From NCBI RefSeq assembly GCF_000731795.2, contig NZ_JGVK01000027.1, forward strand, positions 40,515 through 104,514: DNA of 64,000 nucleotides. The letters run 5' to 3'. Made by a program: the position numbers and the translations under genes. Under the pieces are notes generated by a model that worked only from the letters and a program-made list of their open reading frames with translations, did not search any database and was not told the DNA's origin. Positions 1 through 10,435 of the stretch are shown here, piece by piece. Positions within the stretch are counted from its first letter, which is position 1. Each line of letters begins with the position of its first letter. Source of the DNA: Candidatus Photodesmus blepharonis. Lineage in GTDB: Bacteria; Pseudomonadota; Gammaproteobacteria; Enterobacterales; Vibrionaceae.

Positions 1-70
1 ACCCCAAACAGGGGTAAATACTCCTGAAGATCTTGAAGTTGCAAGAGAAATTTTAACTAATCGTTTTTAA
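1..70 (+). CDS. kdsB: 3' end of a gene, probably kdsB (CMP-KDO synthetase), cut by the window edge
   Basis: Only the last 22 codons are visible, ending with TAA at 68-70. The readable tail contains GVNTPEDLEVAREIL, which resembles the GVDTPEDLE(R)VR ending of 3-deoxy-manno-octulosonate cytidylyltransferase. That enzyme activates KDO for lipopolysaccharide core synthesis in the cytoplasm. The gene converges on ycgB with a gap of only 27 bases. The assignment rests on a short C-terminal motif, so another nucleotidyltransferase is possible. Confidence 0.6.
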   Translation, partial: PQTGVNTPEDLEVAREILTNRF

Positions 71-97
71 AACGAGTTGGCTTGTCTTACATGTTAA

Positions 98-1633
98 TTA
101 ATTATTGTTGCGCTTATTAGGACAAGTTGCTAAGATGTTTCTTTTTCCTGTTTCCTCCACTTCTTCTAAAATAACATCAAAACCCCATAATCGATAAAGG
201 TGTTTTAGTACTTCGTTTTGGTTTCCATCTAATGGAATTCGATTATGCGGTATATATTGTAATGTTAATGATCGATCTCCTCTTACATCAACATTCAATA
301 CTTGAATATTGGGCTCTAAGTTGCTTAAATTATACTGTGCTGCTAGTTTTTCCCGGATTATACGATATCCGGAGGTATCATGAATTGCACTAATTTCGAC
401 AAAGTCATTTCTGTTATCATCCATTATTGCAAATAATTTGAAATCACGTATTAATTTTGGTGATAAATACTGGCTTATGAAACTTTCATCTTTAAAGTTA
501 TGCATTGCGAAGTGCACTGCATCCAACCAGTTAGTTTCGGCTAGATTAGGAAACCAGACTTTGTCTTCATTCGTTGGTTTTTCACAAATACGTTTTATAT
601 CTCGAAACATAGCAAAACCGAGAGCATAAGGGTTAATTCCACTAAAATAAGGACTATGGTATGGCGGTTGTGCTATTACACTAGTATGTTTATGCAAGAA
701 TTCTAGGATGAATTTATCTGATACTAATCCTGTATCGTATAGATGATTTAGTATTGTATAATGCCAGAAGGTTGCCCAACCTTCATTCATTACTTGAGTT
801 TGTTTTTGCGGGTAAAAATATTGACTGATTTTTCGAACTATGCGTATAGTCTCGCGTTGCCATGGTTCAAGGAGAGGGGCATTTTTTTCGATAAAATAGA
901 GGATGTTTTCCTGAGGTTCGCTGGGAAATCTTATCTTAGCATATTCTTCTTTGATTTTGGTTTTAGGTACGGTACGCCAAAGTTCATTTACTTGTGATTG
1001 TAAGTATCTTTCACGTTCTTCTTGCCGAACTTTTTCTTCTGAAATCGAAATTTTCTCAGGTCGTTTATAACGATCAACACCATAGTTCATTAATGCATGA
1101 CAAGAATCCAATAATTCCTCAACTTCACTGATCCCATACTTTTCTTCACATTTGGTTATGTAATTTTTAGAAAATAATAAATAGTCAACAATTGAACTAG
1201 CGTCAGTCCACGTTTGGAACAAATAATTACCTTTAAAGAACGAATTATGTCCGTAGCAAGCATGTGCAATGACTAAAGCCTGCATAGTTAAGGTATTTTC
1301 TTCCATTAAGTATGCAATGCATGGATTTGAATTGATAATAATTTCATATGCTAAACCCATCTTACCATATTTATACTCTTGTTCTGTTTGGATAAATTTT
1401 TTTCCGAAAGACCAGTGATGATAATTAATTGGCATTCCAACACTTGAATACGCATCCATCATCTGTTCAGAGGTAATGATTTCAATTTGGTTTGGATAGG
1501 TATCAAGATGGTAGTACTCAGCTGCTTGTTTTATCTCTTTGTGATAAGTCTTAAGCGAATCAAATGTCCAATCTGGATCATCCGGTAGTAGTTTATTTCT
1601 TTTTTTAATGGATTTTCGTGTTTTTATTGTCAT
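98..1633 (-). CDS. ycgB: SpoVR family protein YcgB
   Basis: The 511-residue protein is full length for the SpoVR/YcgB family and matches E. coli YcgB closely near its N-terminus (PDWTFDSL, ITSEQMMDAYSSVGMP, HWSFGKKF). The molecular function of the family is unknown. In enterobacteria it travels with yeaH and prkA and is linked to stationary-phase and nutrient stress. It is the last gene of a minus-strand cluster with yeaH (12-base gap) and prkA, so co-transcription is likely. Its retention in an otherwise pared-down region suggests selection. Confidence 0.93.
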   Translation of the reverse strand: MTIKTRKSIKKRNKLLPDDPDWTFDSLKTYHKEIKQAAEYYHLDTYPNQIEIITSEQMMDAYSSVGMPINYHHWSFGKKFIQTEQEYKYGKMGLAYEIIINSNPCIAYLMEENTLTMQALVIAHACYGHNSFFKGNYLFQTWTDASSIVDYLLFSKNYITKCEEKYGISEVEELLDSCHALMNYGVDRYKRPEKISISEEKVRQEERERYLQSQVNELWRTVPKTKIKEEYAKIRFPSEPQENILYFIEKNAPLLEPWQRETIRIVRKISQYFYPQKQTQVMNEGWATFWHYTILNHLYDTGLVSDKFILEFLHKHTSVIAQPPYHSPYFSGINPYALGFAMFRDIKRICEKPTNEDKVWFPNLAETNWLDAVHFAMHNFKDESFISQYLSPKLIRDFKLFAIMDDNRNDFVEISAIHDTSGYRIIREKLAAQYNLSNLEPNIQVLNVDVRGDRSLTLQYIPHNRIPLDGNQNEVLKHLYRLWGFDVILEEVEETGKRNILATCPNKRNNN

Positions 1634-1645
1634 AAGAGACCTGCT

Positions 1646-2911
1646 CTAAGTTATTTCTTTTTTAAATAGTTCTCGAAATATTGGAAAAATATCATCGACG
1701 GTTTTAATATTTTTCATTGCAAAGTTGTTGGATGATTGTTCAACTTTTTCATATTCATGCCATAAAGTTTGATGGGGACGTTTGGTGATTTCAATGTAAG
1801 AATAATATTGGCAATTAGGCAAGAGCTTTTTTAACAGTAGCTCTCGACAATTAGGAGAGTCATCAGCCCAATTGTCGCCATCTGATGCCTGCGCAGCATA
1901 TATATTCCATTCTGCAATTGGATAACGGTCTGTATCTTGAGTGATTTTTTGCATTAATTTGAGAGCACTAGATACAAGAGTACCCCCGGTTTCTGTCGAA
2001 TAAAAAAAATCATGCTCATTCACCTCTTTTGCTTGTGTATGGTGACGAATAAACACTACATCAACATTTTTATAGGTACGAGTTAAAAACAAATATAGTA
2101 GAATGTAAAAACGTTTAGCAATATCTTTGGTTATCTTATCCATAGAACCGGAAACATCCATTAGACAAAACATAACAGCTTGGTTAGATAAAATGGGTTG
2201 TCGTTTATAATTTTTAAAACGAAGATCAAAAGTATCAATAAATGGAATGCTCTCGATTTTTTTACGTAGTGATTCTATTTCTTGTTTTAAACGTTGTTCT
2301 TCATCAACTTGATTCGGTTTGATACTTTGAATTTTATTTAGTTCTATTTCTAGTTCACTAAGTTTTTTCTTTTTGTTCGCACTCATTGCTGTGCGACGAG
2401 CAAAGGACCGCTGTAATGAATGTATGATTGAGATATTGAAAGGAACACCTTTTGTCTGAAAACCTGCTCGGTGTGTTTTCCATTTAATCATTTTGTTCAT
2501 TTGATTATTTTTAAAATTTGGGAGTTCTAAATTTTCAAATAATAAATCGAGATACTCATCTTTGGATATTTGAAATACAAACTCATCTTCATCTACAATC
2601 TCCGAATTAGTTGTTCCTTTGTCGGAGTCTTTAGTTTTAGAACGTTTGATTTTATCACCGAAAACAAATTGGTCATTACCAGGATGAATTCTTTCTTTTG
2701 TACCACCGTCACCTTGACGGAATATTGGTTCTCTTATGTCTCGACGTGGAATGGAGATATCTTCACAGGAATCGATATTAGTTATTGATCTACGATTAGC
2801 TGCATTAGCCACTGATTCCTTAATCTGTTTTTTGTGACGGCGTAGAAAACGTTGACGATTAACTGCACTCTTATTTTTTCCATTCAATCGTCTGTCTATA
2901 AATTGTACCAT
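1646..2911 (-). CDS. yeaH: YeaH/YhbH family protein (DUF444), VWA-like
   Basis: The 421-residue protein begins like E. coli YeaH ([12 protein letters not shown]) and has similar length (about 427). Near residues 250-260 it carries LMDVSGSMD, a DxSxS metal-ion-dependent adhesion-site motif typical of von Willebrand A folds, and then the conserved [14 protein letters not shown] and [12 protein letters not shown] segments. Family members are co-expressed with the PrkA kinase and thought to work with it, but the biochemical role is not established. It lies between prkA (37-base gap) and ycgB (12-base gap) on the same strand. Confidence 0.94.
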   Translation of the reverse strand: MVQFIDRRLNGKNKSAVNRQRFLRRHKKQIKESVANAANRRSITNIDSCEDISIPRRDIREPIFRQGDGGTKERIHPGNDQFVFGDKIKRSKTKDSDKGTTNSEIVDEDEFVFQISKDEYLDLLFENLELPNFKNNQMNKMIKWKTHRAGFQTKGVPFNISIIHSLQRSFARRTAMSANKKKKLSELEIELNKIQSIKPNQVDEEQRLKQEIESLRKKIESIPFIDTFDLRFKNYKRQPILSNQAVMFCLMDVSGSMDKITKDIAKRFYILLYLFLTRTYKNVDVVFIRHHTQAKEVNEHDFFYSTETGGTLVSSALKLMQKITQDTDRYPIAEWNIYAAQASDGDNWADDSPNCRELLLKKLLPNCQYYSYIEITKRPHQTLWHEYEKVEQSSNNFAMKNIKTVDDIFPIFRELFKKEIT

Positions 2912-2948
2912 GAATTTTCTCCTGAGTTGTCATGTCGCTACAAGCTAA

Positions 2949-4883
2949 TTAAGATGATTTACGAACACGTAAATACCATTCGGATAGCAATCTGACTTGT
3001 TTTTCGGTATAACCTTTTTCCATCATACGAGCGACAAAGTCATCGTGTTTTTTTTGATCTTCTGAGGAGGTTTTGGCATTGAAAGAAATAACTGGTAACA
3101 ACTCTTCTGTATTAGAAAACATTTTTTTTTCGATGACTGTACGGAGCTTTTCATAACTTGTCCATATTGGGTTTTGACCATGATTATGAACTTTGGCACG
3201 TAAAACAAAGTTTATGATTTCATTACGAAAATCTTTAGGATTGCTAATCCCTGCGGTTTTTTCAATTTTTTCCAATTCGTTATTTAATGATGATCGATCA
3301 AATAATTGACCAGTTTCAGGATCACGATATTCTTGGTCTTGAATCCAAAAATCAGCGTAAATAACATAACGGTCAAAGATATTTTGTCCATATTCAGAGT
3401 AAGATTCAAGATAAGCAGTCTGAATTTCTTTTCCAATAAATTCGATATAACGTGGTACTAAATAACCTTTGAGATATTCCAAATATTTTTCAGTTTGTTC
3501 CTTAGGAAATTGTTCGCGCTCTACTTGTTGTTCAATGACGTAGAATAAATGGACAGGGTTTGCTGCAACTTCTGTCTGATCAAAGTTAAATACACGCGAC
3601 AAGATCTTAAATGCGAAACGAGTCGATAGACCTGACATACCTTCATCAACGCCGGCATAATCGCGATACTCTTGGTAGCTTTTAGCTTTAGGATCGGTGT
3701 CTTTTAAGGTTTCACCGTCATAAACACGCATTTTAGAGAAGAGGGAAGAATTTTCTGGTTCTTTAAGACGGGATAAAATACTGAATTGGGCCAGTGCGTT
3801 TAGTGTATTTGGTGCGCATGGTGCTTTAGCTAATTCAGAATGATCTAGTAATTTCTGATAGATTTTTGCCTCTTCGGAAACACGTAAGCAATACGGTATT
3901 TTTACAATGTAAACACGATCTAAAAACGCCTCATTATTCTTATTGTTTCGGAAGTTTTTCCATTCAGACTCATTTGAATGGGCAAGAATGATGCCATCAA
4001 ATGGTAACGCAGATAACCCTTCAGTACCATTGAAATTGCCTTCTTGAGTCGCTGTTAGTAACGGGTGAAGAACCTTAATTGGTGCTTTAAACATTTCTAC
4101 AAATTCCATTAGGCCTTGATTAGCTTTACAAAGGGCTCCAGAATAACTATAAGCGTCAGGATCATTTTGAGAGAAATGCTCAAGTTGTCGAATATCAATC
4201 TTACCTACTAAGGAAGAGATATCTTGGTTATTTTCATCACCAGGTTCAGTTTTAGCAATAGCAACTTGATCTAAAATAGAAGGGAAAACTTTTGCTATTT
4301 TGAATTGAGCAATATTACCACCAAATTCATGTAGGCGTTTTCTAGCCCATGGAGACATGATTGAGTGAATATAGCGTTTTTCAATACCATATTCATCTTT
4401 TAGCAATTCTCCATCTTCATTGACATCAAATAGGCAAAAAGGAGCATCATTAACGGGGCTACGTTCACCGTTAGCAGAAAGTACATAAATGGGTGTCTTT
4501 TGCATTAGTGTTTTGAGCTTCTCTGCTAGTGATGATTTGCCACCACCTACAGGACCCAATAAATAAAGGATTTGTTTACGCTCTTCTAATCCTTGAGCTG
4601 CATGTTTTAAGTAGGAAACAATTTGCTCAACAGCATCTTCCATGCCGTAAAATTCTTCGAATGTTTTATACTTTGATATGACACGGTTCGAAAAAATACG
4701 ACTTAGTTGAGGATCTTGTGCGGTATCTATGATCTCAGGTTCGCCAATAGCCATTAGCAGACGTTCAGCAGCGTTAACATAAGCGCTTTTATCTTTTTTG
4801 CACAATTCTAAAAAACCTTGTAATGATAGCTCTTCATCTTTAGTTGATTCATAACGTGCTTGGAAGTGATCAAAAATACTCAT
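2949..4883 (-). CDS. prkA: PrkA/YeaG AAA+ serine protein kinase
   Basis: The 644-residue protein matches E. coli YeaG in length and in its N-terminus (SIFDHFQARYESTKDEELSL). A Walker A loop, GPVGGGKSS, sits at residues 110-118 within the AAA+ core, followed by the PrkA C-terminal kinase-like domain. The family is reported to have serine/threonine kinase or ATP-dependent protease-like activity in stress adaptation. It is first in the prkA-yeaH-ycgB cluster. In E. coli this operon depends on sigma-S, and rpoS is intact elsewhere in this window; sigma-S control here is inference. Confidence 0.95.
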   Translation of the reverse strand: MSIFDHFQARYESTKDEELSLQGFLELCKKDKSAYVNAAERLLMAIGEPEIIDTAQDPQLSRIFSNRVISKYKTFEEFYGMEDAVEQIVSYLKHAAQGLEERKQILYLLGPVGGGKSSLAEKLKTLMQKTPIYVLSANGERSPVNDAPFCLFDVNEDGELLKDEYGIEKRYIHSIMSPWARKRLHEFGGNIAQFKIAKVFPSILDQVAIAKTEPGDENNQDISSLVGKIDIRQLEHFSQNDPDAYSYSGALCKANQGLMEFVEMFKAPIKVLHPLLTATQEGNFNGTEGLSALPFDGIILAHSNESEWKNFRNNKNNEAFLDRVYIVKIPYCLRVSEEAKIYQKLLDHSELAKAPCAPNTLNALAQFSILSRLKEPENSSLFSKMRVYDGETLKDTDPKAKSYQEYRDYAGVDEGMSGLSTRFAFKILSRVFNFDQTEVAANPVHLFYVIEQQVEREQFPKEQTEKYLEYLKGYLVPRYIEFIGKEIQTAYLESYSEYGQNIFDRYVIYADFWIQDQEYRDPETGQLFDRSSLNNELEKIEKTAGISNPKDFRNEIINFVLRAKVHNHGQNPIWTSYEKLRTVIEKKMFSNTEELLPVISFNAKTSSEDQKKHDDFVARMMEKGYTEKQVRLLSEWYLRVRKSS

Positions 4884-5251
4884 GATAAAATTTCCTATGA
4901 AACTGACAAATAATCTGTATTAAGGTACAAATCTTTTCTTATTCAAGGGTAGACAGAGTTTTGGAATTATGCTGAATTTTTCAGTGTTTATTTTAATTTA
5001 TTAGAAATAATATGAGCTTGATTGGAATTTTGCTTTAAGACGAAGGTAATCATAAATCTTTTATAAATACAATGCTGAGAATTCTGCTTAGATCTTTATA
5101 TTTATTGTTATAGTTAGTTAAATAATTTTTTCCTCAATAATAAGTAGAAAAGAATACTTTCAAAGATCAATCCATAAAACAACAAGAATAGGAATGATAT
5201 GATTGAATGAGGATACGTACTACTATTTTTTTAAAAAAATAGTTTTCTCCT
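4884..5251. other. 368-bp non-coding stretch with prkA upstream region and mepM 3' side
   Basis: No coding frame is recognisable on either strand. The part next to 4883 must hold the prkA promoter. No convincing NtrC or sigma-54 site was seen. The only clear structure is the T7A7 palindrome near 5222-5243, just past the stop codon of the minus-strand endopeptidase gene. Confidence 0.5.
5222..5243. repeat. T7A7 palindrome (copy 1), downstream of mepM
   Basis: A perfect 22-base inverted repeat centred on seven T followed by seven A and flanked by ACTA/TAGT. It lies 8 bases beyond the stop of the minus-strand endopeptidase gene. The A/U-only stem would make a weak RNA hairpin. The same T7A7 core recurs at 18685-18698, 44928-44941 and 49812-49825, always between genes. 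Confidence 0.7.
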
Positions 5252-6535
5252 TCAATATAACAATTTGCTGTAGTGTTCCAACTTTTTTAAGAGAATTTTA
5301 GCGTTTGCGATAAAAGCTATCTTTGCTTTATCTTTTAAAGATTGAGATTGAGGTAGTTTAACGGTACGAGCATTTTGATGAATGCCTTTGAATAAAAATT
5401 CGTAATGTAAGTGCGGTCCGGTTACTCTTCCGGTACCACCAAGAGTTCCAATAATTTGTCCTTGCTTAACACGTTGTCCAGTTTTGACCATTCGACGTTC
5501 CATATGCAAGTATTTTGTTATATAGTCGTAGTTGTGACGAATAAATACATAGTGTCCATTTAAGTTGTTATAGCTTGATTTTTGGACTACACCGTCACCA
5601 GCAGCCCATATTGGTGTACCAATGGGTGCAGAGTAGTCAGTACCCCTATGAGGCTCCACTTTACCGGTTATTGGATGTAAGCGATGAGGATTAAAGTTTG
5701 ATGTTACACAACGAAAATCGATTGGAGAACGTAAAAACGCTTTTTTCATTGCATCGCCATCTAGATTATAATATTGGCCACTTTCGTTATCTAAGATTGC
5801 TGTAAATGTATCGCCTTGATTAACAAATATAGCTGCTATAATATGACCTCGTCCTATTATTTCTCCTTCGACTATTTGTTCTTGGTAGAGAATTTTAAAT
5901 TGATCACCTTTTCGAATATCTAACGCGAAATCTATATCCCAACTGAAGATTCCTGCAAGATCTATGATTTGATTGCCCGTTAAGCCAGCATTAATACCTG
6001 CATTCCAGAAATTAGAAGTAATTTTTGCCTCTTTATAATTATATTGAAAGTGTAATGCTTTTTTATTGAACTTAGATCTAAATCCTGAATTGGTTTTGTA
6101 AACTACAAACGTTTCTAGAGCATTTAATATACGCCTTATCTTGACCAAATTGTTATTTTCATCGAACCCGAATTCCATTATGTCTCCAGGTCTTAATTTT
6201 GTTAATTGGCTTTTAATATCGCTGTTTATGTTGATTAGTTCATGAAGTAGGCGAGAGGAAAGACTATGTCGTTGAAACAAAACAGCAGTGTTTTCACCAG
6301 AACCGATAGTATGTTTGTTCCAGCGCAAAATCTTGGAAGATTGAATGGAAGCGTTACTGGAAGATAGAGCCTCGGTATTAATTTTTATGGGATAAAGGGG
6401 TCCAATTTCATAGTTTTTTTTCCCTTGGCTTAGTTCCTTAGGATTTGGAAGAAAAGAGATAATGATCACTAGTAAAAGAAGGAAAAAAATAAATATTTTA
6501 TGGATTGATGAAATTCGAGTGAAAATGGACGACAT
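5252..6535 (-). CDS. mepM: Peptidoglycan DD-metalloendopeptidase, MepM/YebA type
   Basis: The 427-residue protein (E. coli MepM is about 440) has an N-terminal membrane anchor at about residues 12-29, a LysM/OapA-like region around 70-135 and a C-terminal M23 domain. Zinc-ligand motifs are intact: HRGTD at 296-300 and HLHYE at 375-379. The family cuts D-Ala-meso-DAP crosslinks in the periplasm to allow insertion of new peptidoglycan. It is divergent from tyrS, as in Vibrio. It is one of three M23-family genes in the window. The symbol follows E. coli; the exact paralogue is uncertain. Confidence 0.85.
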   Translation of the reverse strand: MSSIFTRISSIHKIFIFFLLLLVIIISFLPNPKELSQGKKNYEIGPLYPIKINTEALSSSNASIQSSKILRWNKHTIGSGENTAVLFQRHSLSSRLLHELININSDIKSQLTKLRPGDIMEFGFDENNNLVKIRRILNALETFVVYKTNSGFRSKFNKKALHFQYNYKEAKITSNFWNAGINAGLTGNQIIDLAGIFSWDIDFALDIRKGDQFKILYQEQIVEGEIIGRGHIIAAIFVNQGDTFTAILDNESGQYYNLDGDAMKKAFLRSPIDFRCVTSNFNPHRLHPITGKVEPHRGTDYSAPIGTPIWAAGDGVVQKSSYNNLNGHYVFIRHNYDYITKYLHMERRMVKTGQRVKQGQIIGTLGGTGRVTGPHLHYEFLFKGIHQNARTVKLPQSQSLKDKAKIAFIANAKILLKKLEHYSKLLY

Positions 6536-6664
6536 TTTGAGCTTTATTCTGCAAATTCTAATAGATACTAACGTGGTTTTGCTAACTTAGTTTATTTTAA
6601 AAAATATCGCTGTTCAAGTAAGATGAATAGTTTTCATGTTTTTCTAAATTTGTAGGGGGGATAA

Positions 6665-7858
6665 ATGGGAATAGCGAACATTAAAGAGGCGTTATGGGAA
6701 ATTAAACAGGGTGTAAAAGAACTAATTTCTGAAGAAGAATTAATTCTAAAATTGAAAAAGGGGTGTCCTCTTCGTGTAAAATTAGGTGCAGATCCTACAG
6801 TTCCAGATATCCATTTAGGTCACACGGTCGTTTTCAACAAGTTGCGTATTTTTCAAGAATTTGGTCATGAGGTGATTTTTCTGGTTGGTGATTTTACGGC
6901 GATGGTAGGTGATCCTTCCGGTAAGAATAATACTCGTCCGAAGCTTAGTCATAAAGATGTGTTGAAAAATGCTGAAACTTACAAGGAACAAGTATTGAAA
7001 ATTTTAGATCCAGAGAAAACAGAAATTCGGTTTAATTCTGAGTGGTTATCAAATTTGAGTGCTGAAGACATGATTCTCTTAGCATCAAATCAAACTGTTG
7101 CTCGTATGCTTGAGCGTGATGATTTTAAAAAACGCTATCTTGGAGGCAAACCGATTTTTATCCATGAGTTTATATATCCATTATTACAAGGTCATGATTC
7201 AGTAGTGCTCAGAAGTGATGTTGAACTTGGTGGAATAGACCAAAAGTTTAATCTACTAATAGGTCGTGAATTACAAAAAACGGTTGATCAAAGTCCTCAA
7301 ACTTTATTAATGATGCCACTTTTAGTTGGCTTAGATGGAATAAAAAAAATGTCCAAGTCAGTTGGTAACTATATTGGTATTAATGAAAATCCAGTTGAAA
7401 TGTTTGGTAAAATTATGTCAATTTCTGATCGTGTAATGTGGAGCTATTATGAGTTATTATCATTCCGTTCTTCTCAAGAGATCAGTCAGTTAAAAGCGGA
7501 TGTTAGCTTAGGAAGAAACCCTCGTGATATTAAAATTCTATTGGCAAAAGAGATTGTCGCACGTTTTCATAATCAAGTAGATGCATGTATGGCAGAACGA
7601 GAATTTATCAATTGCTTTCAAAAACGGCTTATCCCGGAAAAAATGCCAGAATTTGACTTTGAGGTAGGCTTGCCGATTAGTAGAATTTTAAAAGAAGCAA
7701 GACTATGCGTATCAACTTCTGATGCTATTCGTATGATTAAGCAGGGCGCAGTAAAAATTGAAGGTAAGAAGTTAATGCACACAAATTTTTTTCCTGAACC
7801 TGGTGCTTATGTGTTTCAAGTAGGCAAGAGGAGGTTCGCATGTATTAAAATTAAATGA
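6665..7858 (+). CDS. tyrS: Tyrosyl-tRNA synthetase
   Basis: The 397-residue class I synthetase charges tRNA-Tyr. The ATP-binding HLGH is at residues 50-53 and KMSKS at 228-232. A C-terminal S4-like RNA-binding segment follows (about 335-397). Its length and sequence suit the TyrRS type found in Vibrio. The ATG follows a strong G-rich ribosome binding site (AGGGGGG) at 6654-6660. It is divergent from the endopeptidase gene, with 129 bases between them for both promoters. No T-box or other leader structure was noticed. Confidence 0.96.
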   Translation: MGIANIKEALWEIKQGVKELISEEELILKLKKGCPLRVKLGADPTVPDIHLGHTVVFNKLRIFQEFGHEVIFLVGDFTAMVGDPSGKNNTRPKLSHKDVLKNAETYKEQVLKILDPEKTEIRFNSEWLSNLSAEDMILLASNQTVARMLERDDFKKRYLGGKPIFIHEFIYPLLQGHDSVVLRSDVELGGIDQKFNLLIGRELQKTVDQSPQTLLMMPLLVGLDGIKKMSKSVGNYIGINENPVEMFGKIMSISDRVMWSYYELLSFRSSQEISQLKADVSLGRNPRDIKILLAKEIVARFHNQVDACMAEREFINCFQKRLIPEKMPEFDFEVGLPISRILKEARLCVSTSDAIRMIKQGAVKIEGKKLMHTNFFPEPGAYVFQVGKRRFACIKIK

Positions 7859-7935
7859 CATAAATACCTTAACAATGATAATGAGTTGGCCTCGTTTTAG
7901 ATATTCAATTTAAAGCTTAGATATAGGAAAATTTT

Positions 7936-10182
7936 ATGTTTACAGAAAAACCTACAATTATTTACACCATCACCGATGAAGCTCCAGCACTAGCAACATA
8001 TTCATTACTTCCTATTATCCAATCATTTACAGCTTCTGCGGTTCATATAGATACTTATGATATTTCTTTAGCGGCTCGTATCATAGCAAATTTTCCTGAA
8101 TATTTAAAAGAGGGACAACAAATTGATGATGCTTTGGAAAAACTAGGTAACTTAGCGAAAACTGCATCAGCAAATATTATTAAGCTTCCTAATATTTCTG
8201 CATCAATTCCTCAGCTAAAAGCGGCAATTAAAGAACTGCAGATGAAAGGATATAATCTTCCTAATTATCCTGAGAAGCCAACCGATTTCAGATCAGAAAC
8301 TGTGAAAGCCACTTATGATCGCATTAAAGGTAGTGCGGTAAATCCGGTACTGCGTAATGGTAATTCAGATCGTCGTATACCAATATCAGTTAAAAACCAC
8401 GCAAGGAAGCATCCATACTTAATGGGAGCGTGGGAACATGATTCTAAGTCTCATGTATCAAGTATGCTAGAAAAAGATTTTTTTGGTAGTGAAAAATCAT
8501 TAACACTGAATAGGACAACACAAGTTCAAATTGAGTTTGCTACAAATGATGGATCAAGCAGAGTACTCAAAAATAGATTTATATTACAAGACAAAGAAAT
8601 TATCGATGTTTCAGTAATGAGTAAGTCAGCATTAATAGATTTTTTTGAAAGAGAGATTGCTGATGCCAAAGATAAGAATGTACTTCTTTCTTTACATATG
8701 AAGGCAACCATGATGAAGGTTTCTGATCCAATCATTTTTGGGCATGCTGTTAGAGCGTATTACAAAGATGTGTTTGCAAAGTACGATGATGTATTTAAGA
8801 GATTAGGTGTAGACGCAAGCAATGGTTTAAGTGATGTGTATGAAAAAATTGTTTTATTGCCACAAGCTCAAAAAGAAGAGATAGAATTAGCTATCGATAA
8901 TGTATATAAAACTCAGCCTGCATTAGCGATGGTTGATGTAAATCTTGGTATTACTAACTTTCATGTTCCAAGTGATGTTATTATCGATTCATCCATGCCA
9001 ACGATGCTTCGTTCATCCGGTAAAATGTGGGGGCCGGATGGTCAGAGGAAAGATACAAAAGCTATGATACCAGATCGTAGTTACGCAAGTATTTACCAAA
9101 CTATAATTGACTTTTGTAAAGAGAATGGTTCTTTTGATCCTTCAAAAATGGGGAGCATTTCAAATGTTGGTTTGATGGCTGAGCAAGCAGAAGAATATGG
9201 TTCACATGATAAAACTTTCATTCTCGATGATGAAGGTACAGTTAGAGTTGTTGATATTTCAGGAGAAGTCTTGTTTGAACAGAATGTAGAAAAGGGAGAC
9301 ATTTTTCGCATGTGCCAAGCTAAAGATACAGCAATTCAAGATTGGATCGAATTAGCCATAACGCGTGCTCGTATCACGAATTTACCAGCTGTTTTTTGGT
9401 TGGATAAAAATCGTGCGCATGATGTTGAACTTATTAAGAAAATAAAGATTTATTTATCCGATTATGATACTTCTAATTTAAATATTAAGATTTTATCTCC
9501 TTCAGAGGCATGTCAGTTCTCTTTGGTGCGTATGCGAAATGGATTAGATACAATCTCAGTAACAGGCAATGTATTGCGTGATTATCTGACTGATTTATTT
9601 CCAATTCTTGAATTAGGCACATCTGCAAAAATGCTATCAGTTGTGCGATTAATGAATGGGGGTGGATTATTTGAAACTGGTGCTGGTGGTTCAGCTCCGA
9701 GGCATGTTAAGCAAGTTGAAACAGAAAATCACTTGCGTTGGGATTCTTTAGGTGAATTTCTAGCATTATCTGCTTCTTTAGAACATGTAAGTTTATCAAG
9801 CGATAACGCAAAAGCAGGAATTTTGGCTTGCGCTTTAGATAAAGCTATAGGTAAATATCTAGATAACGATAGGTTTCCTTCATATAAAGTTGGTGAGTTG
9901 GACACTCGTGGTAGTCATTATTATTTGGCACTTTACTGGGCAGAAGCCTTAGTTGAGCAAGTTATAGATTCAGAGCTGGCTATCGAGTTTATTCCTGTTG
10001 CAAAGGCGCTTATTGAAAATGAAGGTACGATTGTGTCTGAACTTAGAAATGTACAAGGTATAGAAGGAGATTTAGGAGGCTACTATTTGTTTGACAAGAA
10101 AAAAACTGTTGCGTTGATGCGTCCAAGTTCAGCGTTAAATAAAGTTATTGATGAGCTGCAGCGATTAAATCAGCGAACTTGA
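7936..10182 (+). CDS. icd: NADP-dependent isocitrate dehydrogenase, monomeric type
   Basis: The 748-residue protein belongs to the monomeric IDH family (about 740 residues), which is unrelated in length to the 416-residue dimeric enzyme of E. coli and is the usual form in Vibrio. It oxidises isocitrate to 2-oxoglutarate in the TCA cycle and makes NADPH. Characteristic segments include [17 protein letters not shown] and the glycine-rich [26 protein letters not shown] sequence precedes the ATG. In Vibrio the next genes are cspD, clpS and clpA; here cspD is a pseudogene and clpS is missing. Confidence 0.95.
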   Translation: MFTEKPTIIYTITDEAPALATYSLLPIIQSFTASAVHIDTYDISLAARIIANFPEYLKEGQQIDDALEKLGNLAKTASANIIKLPNISASIPQLKAAIKELQMKGYNLPNYPEKPTDFRSETVKATYDRIKGSAVNPVLRNGNSDRRIPISVKNHARKHPYLMGAWEHDSKSHVSSMLEKDFFGSEKSLTLNRTTQVQIEFATNDGSSRVLKNRFILQDKEIIDVSVMSKSALIDFFEREIADAKDKNVLLSLHMKATMMKVSDPIIFGHAVRAYYKDVFAKYDDVFKRLGVDASNGLSDVYEKIVLLPQAQKEEIELAIDNVYKTQPALAMVDVNLGITNFHVPSDVIIDSSMPTMLRSSGKMWGPDGQRKDTKAMIPDRSYASIYQTIIDFCKENGSFDPSKMGSISNVGLMAEQAEEYGSHDKTFILDDEGTVRVVDISGEVLFEQNVEKGDIFRMCQAKDTAIQDWIELAITRARITNLPAVFWLDKNRAHDVELIKKIKIYLSDYDTSNLNIKILSPSEACQFSLVRMRNGLDTISVTGNVLRDYLTDLFPILELGTSAKMLSVVRLMNGGGLFETGAGGSAPRHVKQVETENHLRWDSLGEFLALSASLEHVSLSSDNAKAGILACALDKAIGKYLDNDRFPSYKVGELDTRGSHYYLALYWAEALVEQVIDSELAIEFIPVAKALIENEGTIVSELRNVQGIEGDLGGYYLFDKKKTVALMRPSSALNKVIDELQRLNQRT

Positions 10183-10216
10183 CCAGTGTAAAATCTGTAT
10201 AATAGACATGGTTGGT

Positions 10217-10435
10217 TTATTTTGAGATTGTTTTGATGCTGTTTTTCGTAAGTTTGATAACACTCGCATGGTAGCTTTTATATCATGATGCAACTTGGTG
10301 TTCTGATTTTGATCGGTATCCATCTTGTTTTATACTGGAATGATAAGCAAAAATACTTCTATCCCTTCTTAGTGTGAAATGAAAAATAAATCCCTTGTTT
10401 TTGTTGATATTTTTAAATGACTGGGTTAGATGTGT
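10217..10435 (-). pseudogene. cspD: Decayed cspD (cold-shock-like replication inhibitor)
   Basis: The minus strand has one frame of about 73 codons (E. coli CspD has 74) that aligns along nearly the whole family. KGFIFH stands where KGFGFI belongs, SIFAYHSSIKQDGYRS matches DIFAHYSTIQMDGYRT, and YHASVI matches the conserved (N/Y)HASV(I/V). The frame has no start codon and carries an internal TGA (plus-strand 10283-10285). The RNA-binding GFGF motif is degraded. Position agrees with Vibrio, where cspD lies between icd and clpS in opposite orientation. CspD is a stationary-phase DNA-replication inhibitor in E. coli. Confidence 0.85.
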
